DNA of 22,630 nucleotides from Leifsonia xyli (GTDB lineage: Bacteria > Actinomycetota > Actinomycetes > Actinomycetales > Microbacteriaceae). The notes beneath the pieces are model-generated. The model saw only the letters and a list, made by a program, of their open reading frames with translations, was not told the DNA's origin and searched no databases. Below are positions 13,956-21,704 of this stretch, piece after piece. The position numbers were made by a program, and so were the translations under genes. Where the stretch lies: NCBI GenBank assembly GCA_003243275.1, contig QFQR01000016.1, positions 1 to 22,630 of the forward strand, given 5' to 3'. Numbering within the stretch: the stretch's first letter is position 1; the number at the start of each line of letters is the position of its first letter.

Positions 13956-14513
13956 TCAGCCCGCGGGAACCTCCGCGCAGGCCGGCCGCCTGATCCTGGC
14001 GTATCGCCCCAGCGCCCCCAGCAGCGACATCTCCTGCCCACGGCTCGACCAACTCCCGTCCTTGAGCTCCAGCGTCACCGTGTAGATGGGCCCTGCCGGC
14101 TGCCACGGACTCCAGGCGCCTTTGCTGCCGTCCTGGCCGACCGAAATCTGGCGGAGCGCGGCGGCGCTGTAGGCCAGCGTCCCGCGCCAGGCGATTCCGT
14201 TGCGGCGGTCGATATCGGTCGTGATCTCGCGCCCGTCGAGGCGGACATCTGCGTAGGCGATATAGAGCGTGTGGCCGGCGGACGATCCGGGCGGGGGCGC
14301 CCCCAATGTCGCGGTGAAGCCGCCCCGCTGCGGCGGCGTGACCTCGGCCGCGACGACATAGTCCTTGCCGCAGCGGGCCCGGAACGTCTCGAACTGCGCA
14401 TTGGCCAGACGCTGGGCTTCGAGTCGCGGCGGCGGGGAGGTCTGCGCCGCCGCGCCCGTGAGAATGCCCGACATGAAGACCAGCGCCGCTGCCAGAGAGA
14501 TCTGGAACCGCAT
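13956..14513 (-). CDS. Exported protein of unknown function (185 aa)
   Basis: The N-terminus MRFQISLAAALVFMSGILTGAAA is a typical Sec signal peptide with likely cleavage after AAA near residue 23. The mature part is beta-rich (YVVAAEVTPP, HTLYIAYADVRLDG, IYTVTLELKDGSW) and has two cysteines, in ARCGKDY and PACAEV, that could form a disulfide. I recognise no family. The start is set at 14511-14513 because AGGAGA lies just upstream and it places the signal peptide at the N-terminus. The upstream 156-aa exported gene ends 29 bases before, suggesting an operon. Confidence 0.82.
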   Translation of the reverse strand: MRFQISLAAALVFMSGILTGAAAQTSPPPRLEAQRLANAQFETFRARCGKDYVVAAEVTPPQRGGFTATLGAPPPGSSAGHTLYIAYADVRLDGREITTDIDRRNGIAWRGTLAYSAAALRQISVGQDGSKGAWSPWQPAGPIYTVTLELKDGSWSSRGQEMSLLGALGRYARIRRPACAEVPAG

Positions 14514-14542
14514 GGCAATTTCTCCTGCTTCGTGCGGCGGCC

Positions 14543-15013
14543 TCAGCCGGTCAGCCTGACGAGATATTTGCTCCAGAAGGCGAGCAGCGGGCCGGTCAGC
14601 TTGGCGCGCTCCAGCGCCGCGCAATCGTAGCGGCCGAGCAGCGCCGCCGTGTCGGAGGCGCCGTTGTCCAGTTCGACGAGGACCATCGCCTGCATCGCCG
14701 CAGCGATCTCGTTGTCCGCCTTCCGCGTGCGGTAGGCCCGCTCGAGCCGGTCGAGCCGGGCGCTCTCCTCGGCGGAGAGGACGGTGCAGGCCCGCTGCAG
14801 GCCGCGTGTCATGCCGATGGCGTAGGCGATCTTGCTCCGCTGGAAGATTTCCGGTTTGCCGACGATCTCGTCCTCCAGCTTTCCGCTGGTGATGGTGACG
14901 ATCATGTCGCGGTTCTTGACGGCGACCTTCTGCTGGCTCTGCTGGCTCTGCTGGGCCTGCGCGCCGGTCGCGGCGAGCAGGACGAAGGCGGCGAGGGCGA
15001 GTTGTTTCTTCAT
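14543..15013 (-). CDS. Exported helical protein of unknown function (156 aa)
   Basis: MKKQLALAAFVLLAATGAQAQ is a clear Sec signal peptide with cleavage at AQA-Q. A Gln/Ser linker (QQSQQSQQK) follows, then a mainly helical mature domain with two cysteines (ACTVLSAEE, RYDCAALE). No family is recognised. GGAGAC lies about nine bases upstream of the ATG. It precedes the 185-aa exported gene by 29 bases and follows the 761-aa repeat gene by 109 bases. The mature protein probably acts in the periplasm. Confidence 0.82.
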   Translation of the reverse strand: MKKQLALAAFVLLAATGAQAQQSQQSQQKVAVKNRDMIVTITSGKLEDEIVGKPEIFQRSKIAYAIGMTRGLQRACTVLSAEESARLDRLERAYRTRKADNEIAAAMQAMVLVELDNGASDTAALLGRYDCAALERAKLTGPLLAFWSKYLVRLTG

Positions 15014-15122
15014 GGCTCAGTCTCCGTTCCGTCGGGGTGATCCGATGGACGAAGAGATAGCCGCGACCCGGCGGCCGCGGTATTGCACCGACTTGCCTGG
15101 GCTTGCCGATGGATGCCGGCGC

Positions 15123-17408
15123 TCAGTGCAGCCTTTGTCGGCGCTTGCGGCGGAACTCCACAAGCACCGGGCTTGTCCAGGGCTCGAAGCGGCCATTGCG
15201 GGCGACATAGGCCACACCGGGCTCGATGCCGTCCCGCCCGACCAAGCCGTGGACCCAGCGCTTTGTCACTTCGTCCCAGGCGACGAGCAACGCGCCGTCA
15301 AAGCCGCTGACCCGCCCCCGCTTTGCGACGACGACCGCATGCGCGCCACCATGGACCGCGACCTGCTCGCCCCCCGCGCCGATGGCGACACCCAAGTCCC
15401 CCGCCCGAGCCTGGCCCCCCGATGGTCCCCTGGCGATGGCGATGCCGCTCTCGCCGGCTATCGCGGTCGTACCGTTCCACTCCGCAATCGCGATGCCATG
15501 CTCGCCCGCGACAGCCTGTCCACCGTGGTCAAGTTCACCGGGGTAGGTCAGAGGAACACTCAAGGCGATCCCAGACTCGCCGGCGATCGCGCGGCCGTTC
15601 TCGCAGAGGGCGAGGCCATTGGCCCCGGCTCGCGCGACGCCCAGGCCGCGCGCACAGGCCACGCCGCGATCCCCGGCATGGGCCTCGCCGTCGCAGATGG
15701 CGAAACCCTCGTCTCCAGCCACGGCGAGGGAGGGATAGCGGCCGGTGGTGCGGTCGCCGCGCAGAAGGTTGGACGGGGTCCCGTAATAGCGCTCCTCGAT
15801 GTCGGCGGGATGCGGAGGCGGCAGCGGCATGGGGTCCATCCGCGACGCGACACGCGCGACGCCGCCAGGCCCGGCCAGCGCGATATGGCCGTCGAGCACC
15901 TTGTCGGCGCCAACGGCGCGGAGCGCGGCGACCGCGCCACGCAAGGTGCCGCGATAGAGCGCCGTCCCCTGTCGGAAGCCGACCATTTCGCCGCGTCCCT
16001 GCCCGAGCGCATGCTCGCCCTCAACCCTGACCAGACAGCATTGCGCCCCATCGCTCAGCGGCAGATCGCCCTGGCCCATGAGGGCGCCGAGCCAAAATTT
16101 CCCGTCCTTGCGCCCCGCCGCCAGCTCCGTTGCTGAAATATTGCCGCACAGGACGATGATTTCTCCCTCTCGTATCGGCTCTTGCAGGATTTCGGCCTCC
16201 GGATCGTGATTCCGGGCGGAGACCCACCACGGCAAGCCCGAGGGAAAAGCAGGGGCGGGAGACTTGGAGAGAGTCACCGCGTCGTCTTTCTCAGACTCCC
16301 ACGGCTCGATATTGACGGAACCGAGTCGGTCGGTGGACTCGTCGTGGAGTTCGTCGTCCCAATAGCTATAGACCTTGGGCTCGAGGTTTCCGCCGCTGGT
16401 CGTGAACACTCTGACAACGCTTTCTGTCCGCCGGTGACGCATGATCAGCGTCGCTCGCCGGCCAAAACGGAAACGGATCCCGCTTTCCAATCCCGCCGCG
16501 ACGACGAGCGCATCGTCGGCGATGTCCAACTCCTCCACATCCCCCTGCGCCACGCCGATCCCGCCACGGCCGACTTCCAGCCAGCGCGTGTTCTCGGTCG
16601 CCACGGCGACGCCGTTGGCTCCAACGGTCAAGGACCCTTCACTCGCCTGCGAGATGGCGATGCCGCTGCCGCCGGCCTCGACGACGCAGAATTTGCCGAA
16701 GTGGCCACGAGCGATGCCGATTTTGCGGGGATGCCGGCGGGCGATCGCCACACCGCTATGTGCCGCCCGCGCATGGCCGCCACTCTCAACCACGGCAATC
16801 CCTTCCCTGCCGGCGGACGCATTGCCACGCACGCCGGCCAGAGCCACGCCAAAGGCCCAGTATCCGGACCAGTCGACCTCTGCGAAAATATCAGAACTCC
16901 CGCGCCGCTCCGCCATTCCTGCCTGGGCGACGCCGCAGAAGCCAGCGCGCGCGAAGCCTTCATCGCCCGCGATCGCCACGCCGAAATCGCCGGCGAAGGC
17001 GACGCCGGTGCGATCCTGGAACGCCGACAGGGGCGTCTTCAAGGGCATGCCGGTCCTGTAAGTGGCGAATATGTTGAGCGCCGTCCGGCGCGGACCGCGA
17101 AACAGTACGAAACCGGAGGCAAAACAGACCAGACCGGGCTCGGCCGTCCCGTCCTCGCGCTTGACCCAGTCGCAAGGATCATCCCGATCGATCTCGACCA
17201 CGGCCCATTCGGAATCGCGGAGATATGCCAGCGCGTGTGGTCCATCGAGGTCTAGTATCCCGGTGAAGCGGAGCGGCCGGGTGAAATCTCCCCGGGAATA
17301 CATAGGCCACTCGATCCGCTCGAAGCGACCGAAGGCAGGCAGTGCCGGGCCGTAATCTTGGAAGGCGCCGCACAGCACCACATAGGGAAAATCACTCAAC
17401 TTCCGCAT
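15123..17408 (-). CDS. Large AGDxGxAxAG-repeat protein, DUF7666-like (761 aa)
   Basis: Two long blocks of short repeats, at about 134-310 and 560-700, have the pattern AGDxGxAxAG or GxxGIAxA. They resemble the repeats of DUF7666-type proteins and would suit a beta-roll or beta-solenoid. The C-terminal segment GRVSGFDGALLVAWDE...LVGRDGIEPGVAYVARNGRFEPW matches the way such proteins end (DG..I.P...Y...NG.F). Between the blocks (about 315-555) is a non-repetitive region containing GEIIVLCGN and RGTLRGAVAALRAVGADKVL. The layout suggests two fused or duplicated modules, about twice the usual size. There is no signal peptide. The ATG at 17406-17408 has GGAGGGGG upstream; the frame stays open further upstream but that overlaps the 58-aa gene. 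The role is unknown. Confidence 0.8.
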   Translation of the reverse strand: MRKLSDFPYVVLCGAFQDYGPALPAFGRFERIEWPMYSRGDFTRPLRFTGILDLDGPHALAYLRDSEWAVVEIDRDDPCDWVKREDGTAEPGLVCFASGFVLFRGPRRTALNIFATYRTGMPLKTPLSAFQDRTGVAFAGDFGVAIAGDEGFARAGFCGVAQAGMAERRGSSDIFAEVDWSGYWAFGVALAGVRGNASAGREGIAVVESGGHARAAHSGVAIARRHPRKIGIARGHFGKFCVVEAGGSGIAISQASEGSLTVGANGVAVATENTRWLEVGRGGIGVAQGDVEELDIADDALVVAAGLESGIRFRFGRRATLIMRHRRTESVVRVFTTSGGNLEPKVYSYWDDELHDESTDRLGSVNIEPWESEKDDAVTLSKSPAPAFPSGLPWWVSARNHDPEAEILQEPIREGEIIVLCGNISATELAAGRKDGKFWLGALMGQGDLPLSDGAQCCLVRVEGEHALGQGRGEMVGFRQGTALYRGTLRGAVAALRAVGADKVLDGHIALAGPGGVARVASRMDPMPLPPPHPADIEERYYGTPSNLLRGDRTTGRYPSLAVAGDEGFAICDGEAHAGDRGVACARGLGVARAGANGLALCENGRAIAGESGIALSVPLTYPGELDHGGQAVAGEHGIAIAEWNGTTAIAGESGIAIARGPSGGQARAGDLGVAIGAGGEQVAVHGGAHAVVVAKRGRVSGFDGALLVAWDEVTKRWVHGLVGRDGIEPGVAYVARNGRFEPWTSPVLVEFRRKRRQRLH

Positions 17409-17425
17409 CGGCCCCCTCCTTCTCG

Positions 17426-17602
17426 TCAGCCGGCAGCGGCTTGCGCCGCGCGATACGCCGCCAGGCGTTCGCGGAGACGCCCGGCGATTCTGTTCCAGCG
17501 ATCCTGCCCGCCCCGCAAGACGAGACGGCCGCGTTCGTGGATCGGGCTCTTCAGGCCGCCGGCGCTGTCTGCGCCCGCCGCTTCGGCCGTCTGTGCTGTC
17601 AC
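17426..17602 (-). CDS. Small basic protein (58 aa), translationally coupled
   Basis: A GTG start at 17600-17602 overlaps the TGA of the upstream exported gene (GTGA), with GGGGGAG seven bases upstream, so translation is probably coupled. The product runs MTAQTAEAAG...SPIHERGRLVLRGGQDRWNRIAGRLRERLAAYRAAQAAAG: an alanine-rich start and a basic amphipathic helix at the end. It ends 17 bases before the start of the 761-aa gene. No family is recognised. The call rests on spacing, the ribosome-binding site and coding-like composition. Confidence 0.6.
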   Translation of the reverse strand: MTAQTAEAAGADSAGGLKSPIHERGRLVLRGGQDRWNRIAGRLRERLAAYRAAQAAAG

Positions 17603-18090
17603 AACGAAGCTCCCCCGGTCTTCCGGTCGGCATCGCAGATCGGATGAGCATGAGCCCTGCCACGCCCTTCCCTTGCGAAAACATAGCGCAACGACACCTG
17701 CATGGCGCGTGCCTCCGCGCTGTCGGCGCCAATCTCGACCAGCCGCGCGGCCGCGTCCCGCCCGCGCCGCCGGGCGGTCTTCAGCATCGCCGGGCTGACC
17801 TCGCCGAAGCCGGGCCGGGACAGCGCGTCCCGTGCCCAGAGGAGCGTGGAGCGCATGCGTGCCGTCTCCTCCGGCGTGAAGCAGCGCCAGGACTGCTGCA
17901 ACGCAAGACCGAGCGCCGCGCCATGGACCAGCGGGCCGAGCGCAGCGAGCTGCGCCGAGAGCGGCTCCGCCGGCCGGCGCGGCCGGACGATCAGCGCGCC
18001 GCCACGCGGGTCGCAGGGCGCTTTCGCCGTGGCAACCGAGGGCAGTAGCGGCAGGCTCAGCAAGGGCAACAGGAAGCGGCGTGTTTGCAT
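17599..18090 (-). CDS. Exported protein of unknown function (163 aa)
   Basis: MQTRRFLLPLLSLPLLPSVATAKA is a signal peptide with a basic start and likely cleavage at ATA-KA. The mature part contains APCDPRGG, a helical middle (LSAQLAALGPLVHGAALGLALQQSWRCFTPEETARM) and a basic C-terminus with PICD. Three cysteines are visible. The start at 18088-18090 is preceded by GAGGG at good distance; an ATG at 18168 would hide the signal peptide. Its stop overlaps the GTG of the 58-aa gene. The function is unknown. Confidence 0.8.
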   Translation of the reverse strand: MQTRRFLLPLLSLPLLPSVATAKAPCDPRGGALIVRPRRPAEPLSAQLAALGPLVHGAALGLALQQSWRCFTPEETARMRSTLLWARDALSRPGFGEVSPAMLKTARRRGRDAAARLVEIGADSAEARAMQVSLRYVFAREGRGRAHAHPICDADRKTGGASL

Positions 18091-18207
18091 GAGGTCCCTC
18101 GAACTGCGGATAGAGACTTTCTGCTCCGGATCGGGCCCGCCGCACCATTGCGCCGGCTTGCCGTGCATTGCCTCCTCTTGCGGGCGACGATCCGCGCGAG
18201 GCGTGGG

Positions 18208-18666
18208 TCACCGCTGTCCTCCCAGCAAGGGCGCGGGATCGATCCATTGCTCGTTTCGCCGCAGAGCGAGCGTGAACGGCGAGGAGGTCGTGCGACCCAG
18301 TCGCGCTCCGGCCGCGACGCAGCGCCCGGCACGGACCCGGAGCTGCGAGAGCGGCCCATAGCGCAGCGCGCTGCCGTCGCGCTGCCCGATCCGGACGAAG
18401 CGGCCGATGCGCGTGGTTTCGACGGGCTCGACCCGCCCGCCCCGCACCGCCCTGACCACCTGACCGCTGAGCGACCGGAAGACCATGTTCGGCTGGAAGA
18501 GCGCCATGCCGATGACGGGATGCAGGCGATGCCCGAACCGGTATTCGATCGGGGCCTTGACCGGAAGCGGCCGGGCCACGCCCTCCGGGCAATCGGACGC
18601 GTGCGCGAGGACAGGCTGCAGGAGCAGAGTGCCCAGCACGGCGGCAAGGAGGAGAGCGGACCTCAC
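18208..18666 (-). CDS. Exported M23/LytM-like protein with lost zinc ligands (152 aa)
   Basis: After a signal peptide (MRSALLLAAVLGTLLLQPVLAHA) the mature part follows the M23 (LytM) endopeptidase fold in order: FGHRLHPVIGMALFQPNMVF (44-63), GQVVRAVRGGRVEPV (68-82), IGRFVRIGQRDGSALRYGPLSQL (87-109), VRAGRCVAAGARLGRT (111-126), SPFTLALRRNEQWIDPAPLL (129-148). In active enzymes the first motif is HxGxD and the last HLH. Here they read Q58-P-N-M-V62 and F131-T-L133, so no zinc site is left. It may regulate a cell-wall amidase as other inactive LytM proteins (EnvC, NlpD) do; that role is inferred. It starts with GTG, overlapping the TGA of the upstream gene. Confidence 0.78.
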   Translation of the reverse strand: MRSALLLAAVLGTLLLQPVLAHASDCPEGVARPLPVKAPIEYRFGHRLHPVIGMALFQPNMVFRSLSGQVVRAVRGGRVEPVETTRIGRFVRIGQRDGSALRYGPLSQLRVRAGRCVAAGARLGRTTSSPFTLALRRNEQWIDPAPLLGGQR

Positions 18667-19091
18667 GAGCCTGTTCCTTCGAGTGGATAAAGCTCCATCT
18701 CAACCGGCTCGTCGTCTCCGGGCACCCTCTGGAGACAGGGCACCGGATTGCGGCCGGAGCTGCTCGCGCAGAGCAGGCTGTGGCTCGGCGCACCGTTGGT
18801 GCAGGCGCCGAAATCGACCTCGACCAGGGTCGGACCGTTGCTTGTGCGGTAGCTTACCCGCGCGCAGGCGGCGACGTCGCCATAGAACTGGCTTTCGCGG
18901 ACACGGCCGCTGCCGTCCCCGCGAAGGCAGAGCACTTCGGCGGCATTCGTACGCTCCGGCTTCCCGCCCTTGGGCAGCACCATCCAGCAGCCGCCGGCGG
19001 CGAGAGGCGCACGCGGCTCGGTGGCGGCAGGCGAGGCCGAAAACACAAATGTCGAGACAATGAGTAAGGCATAGGCCGAACGATGACGCAT
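18663..19091 (-). CDS. Six-cysteine exported protein of unknown function (142 aa)
   Basis: MRHRSAYALLIVSTFVFSASPAAT is a signal peptide, cleaved probably near ASPAAT. The mature region has six cysteines (GGCWMVL, EVLCLRG, AACARV, FGACTNG, LLCASS, VPCLQR), enough for three disulfides, and a beta-rich look. No family is recognised. The ATG at 19089-19091 has CAGGAGCG seven bases upstream. Its stop overlaps the GTG of the LytM-like gene, so the two are translationally coupled. It is the first gene of the minus-strand envelope cluster and is divergent from the Sel1-repeat gene. Confidence 0.82.
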   Translation of the reverse strand: MRHRSAYALLIVSTFVFSASPAATEPRAPLAAGGCWMVLPKGGKPERTNAAEVLCLRGDGSGRVRESQFYGDVAACARVSYRTSNGPTLVEVDFGACTNGAPSHSLLCASSSGRNPVPCLQRVPGDDEPVEMELYPLEGTGS

Positions 19092-19564
19092 CGAACGCTC
19101 CTGTTGCATCGACGTGCGGATCGCACGGCGGCGATCCTGCTTCCGTGCCGGGCTTGCCGGAATTGCCGGGCCTTGCGCCGAGTTGCGCCGCCCCGGCCTG
19201 CTGGCGAGCGGGGCGCCTTCTTCACGTCGGCTCAGGTCGTTCAAGCTCCTCGCGCGCAGACGAAGCTTCAGAGCGCTTGAACGGCAAGCGCGGTCATGTA
19301 TCGGATAGGATGGAAGTTCTCTGCGCTCAACGGTCCTAGGACCAATGTCCATGGGGCCGAGCGGGCGGGACGTTCGGCCGCTACACAAAGAGAGCGGCAG
19401 CCGTCACATTGGCGGAGAACGATGGCTCATCACCATGAAGCATTTGCTGTCGGCGTAATGGGCCAGCTTCGCTGTCAGCCGTGGGATGGGGAGAGGGAGA
19501 TGCGCGTCCGGTTCGTGGGGCTCGGGATGAGCAGGCTGCCGGAACCGCGACCGGGCGAGGTCCC
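19092..19564. promoter_or_regulatory. Divergent intergenic region (473 bases)
   Basis: This gap separates the minus-strand envelope cluster from the plus-strand Sel1 gene and should hold both promoters. I see no convincing gene. A perfect 12-base palindrome GGTCCTAGGACC lies at 19332-19343 and could be an operator. Weak promoter-like pairs are TTGAAC-16-TATCGG on the plus strand (about 19277-19304) and TTGAGC-17-TATCCG on the minus strand (about 19328-19300). Neither is close to consensus, so they are only noted. Confidence 0.4.
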
Positions 19565-21694
19565 ATGCGCCGCGTAATCCCTCTTCTCGTGATGCTCTGC
19601 CTCGCCGTCCCGGCGGCGGCCAGCCCGCGCGATGATCTGGTCGCGGCTTTCGGACGCGGCGACCGCGAAACCGCGCTGCGCCTGGCGAAGCCCCTCGCCG
19701 AGCAGGACGACATGCTGGCCCAGTACATGCTCGGGAAACTCCTGCGGGACGACGCCGGGACGCGGCAGGAGTCAGCCGTCTGGCTGCGGAAGGCGGCCGA
19801 GAAGGGCCATGTCGCGGCACAGGGGGAACTCGGCTACCTCCTCTTCTTCGAGCTGAAATCGCGGGCGGAGGGCCGAAGCTGGATCGAGCGGGCGGTCCGG
19901 GCGAATTATCCGCCTTCGTTCCGGGATCTCGGCTGGATCCTGGAGAACGAAGGACGCGGCGCGGAGGGCCTGAAGGAGGCGGCCGAGTACTACCGGCGCG
20001 GTGCGGAACTCAACGACCGGAACGCGACGTTGCTCTACGCCAACGCGCTGCTCAAGGGGCGCGGCGTCGGGAAGGATATCGCGGCGGCTGCCGGACTGTA
20101 CTGCCGTCTCGGCGGCGCTTCCTTCGACCTGCAATGCGGCAAGCTGCTGCTTCAAGGCGCCCTTCCCAGCAGGACGGCGTCCGATGGTGTCGTCATGCTG
20201 CGGCGGCTGTCCGACCAGGGAAACGCCGACGCGCGCGTCGCCCTGGCCGAACACCTCCTCAACGCGCCGGCGGCCGGGGCCAACGACGTCGACGATGCGG
20301 TGAAGCTCCTGCACCTGGCGGCGGAACAGGGCCATTCGGCCGCCCTTTTCGACCTCGGAGCGCTCGCGAACCGCGGAATCGGCGGCCCGAAGGATCCGCG
20401 CGCGGCTTTCGAGTGGTACGGCAAGGCCGCGGCCGCGGGCCATGCCGCCGCCTACCAGCGCATGGGAGATATCGCGGCTGCGGGGCTCGACGGCCGGCCG
20501 GACCCGGCCGAAGCGCTGCGGCTTTACCGGCTCGGCGCGGACAAGGGCGATCCATCGGCGCAGGAGAGCCTCGCGATCCGCCTCTACAACGACGAGGGAC
20601 CCACGCGCGACCGGGCCGCGGCGGCGGCTCTGTTTTGCGGCCTCGAGACCGCGAGAGCGACTTACAACTGCGCCGCCGCAATCTTCGCCGGCTATGCAGC
20701 GGAGAAGGACAAGTCGGTCGCGGTCCGCCTCGTCAGGAAGGCCGCGGCCGCCGGCTACCTCAGGGCGATCGCCGAGCTCGGGAACCTGCTCATCACCGGG
20801 ACGAATGTCGAGAAGGACGTCGCGGAGGGCGTGCGGCTGACCAAGCAGGCGGCCGAGCACGGCTCGCCCGTCGCATATTTCAACATGGGCTATATCCGCG
20901 CCGCAGGCCTCGACGGGGGCCAGGACTATGCCGACGCGCTGCGATGGTACCGCAAGGCGGCGGAGGCGGGAAATGCCGAAGCCCATGCGCGGATCGGCTG
21001 GCTGATGAGATACGGCCCGAGCGAGCTTCGCGACCCCGCGGCGGCTTATGCCCATTTCCGCAAGGGCGCCGAACTGGGAAGCACCGACGCACTCTTCCAG
21101 CAGGGCGTGGCCCTGCTGGACGGGGTCGGCGTCGCGCGGGACGAGACGGCGGCGGCCGGGATCCTCTGCACGATGACGATCACGCTCGGCCGCTATCATT
21201 GCGCGCGGATGGCCATCGCCGGCAAGGCGCGCGGCCTCGACAAGGCCGCCGGCTTGGCCTTGCTCGAAGCGCTCGTGAAGGAAGGCGATCCGGAGTCGAT
21301 CAGACAGCTGGCCTACTACAACCTCAACGGCATCGGGATCAGGAAGAACATCCCCGAGGGCCGGCGCCTCGTCGAGCTGGGCGTAGCGCGGGGCGACGCC
21401 ACCGCGATGGCCTGGAAGGGGGAGATGCTGGAGAAAGGCATCGGCTATGAGCGTGCCCTGGCCGAGGCGGTGCACTGGTATCGGCGCGCCGCCAAGCAGG
21501 ACCAGCCGGACGCCCTGCTGGCCCTCGGACGGATCCACGAGAAGGGATTGCTCGGCAAAGCCGACCCCGTTTCCGCGCTCGGATTCTACCGCCGGGCCGT
21601 GCAGGCGGGGAAGACCGAGGCCGGCGCCGCGGTGAGCCGCCTGTCGCGGCGCCCGAATGAATGGACGACACTCGATGTCCTGCCGCCGCAATAG
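19565..21694 (+). CDS. Exported Sel1-repeat protein (709 aa)
   Basis: MRRVIPLLVMLCLAVPAAASP is a signal peptide, so the protein is probably periplasmic. The rest is about 18 Sel1-like (TPR-related) repeats of about 36 residues by my count, with typical units such as AAFEWYGKAAAAGHAAAYQRMG, EGVRLTKQAAEHGSPVAYFNMG and EAVHWYRRAAKQD. Sel1 solenoids bind partner proteins and often act in envelope or signalling complexes. Some units are degenerate and contain cysteines (AAGLYCRLGG, ALFCGLETA, GILCTMTITL, RYHCARM). The start at 19565 is chosen for the signal peptide and GAGG upstream, not the open frame from 19481. It ends just before, or overlaps, the histidine-kinase gene, which may be co-transcribed. 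Confidence 0.9.
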   Translation: MRRVIPLLVMLCLAVPAAASPRDDLVAAFGRGDRETALRLAKPLAEQDDMLAQYMLGKLLRDDAGTRQESAVWLRKAAEKGHVAAQGELGYLLFFELKSRAEGRSWIERAVRANYPPSFRDLGWILENEGRGAEGLKEAAEYYRRGAELNDRNATLLYANALLKGRGVGKDIAAAAGLYCRLGGASFDLQCGKLLLQGALPSRTASDGVVMLRRLSDQGNADARVALAEHLLNAPAAGANDVDDAVKLLHLAAEQGHSAALFDLGALANRGIGGPKDPRAAFEWYGKAAAAGHAAAYQRMGDIAAAGLDGRPDPAEALRLYRLGADKGDPSAQESLAIRLYNDEGPTRDRAAAAALFCGLETARATYNCAAAIFAGYAAEKDKSVAVRLVRKAAAAGYLRAIAELGNLLITGTNVEKDVAEGVRLTKQAAEHGSPVAYFNMGYIRAAGLDGGQDYADALRWYRKAAEAGNAEAHARIGWLMRYGPSELRDPAAAYAHFRKGAELGSTDALFQQGVALLDGVGVARDETAAAGILCTMTITLGRYHCARMAIAGKARGLDKAAGLALLEALVKEGDPESIRQLAYYNLNGIGIRKNIPEGRRLVELGVARGDATAMAWKGEMLEKGIGYERALAEAVHWYRRAAKQDQPDALLALGRIHEKGLLGKADPVSALGFYRRAVQAGKTEAGAAVSRLSRRPNEWTTLDVLPPQ

Positions 21695-21704
21695 CGTCGC
21701 ACCG

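Noticed and set aside
17603..18793. Upstream part of a 455-aa minus-strand frame overlapping the exported genes
   Set aside because: It overlaps two signal-peptide genes with good ribosome-binding sites and is Arg/Ala-rich without domains. Only its last 58 codons are kept, as a small GTG-start gene.
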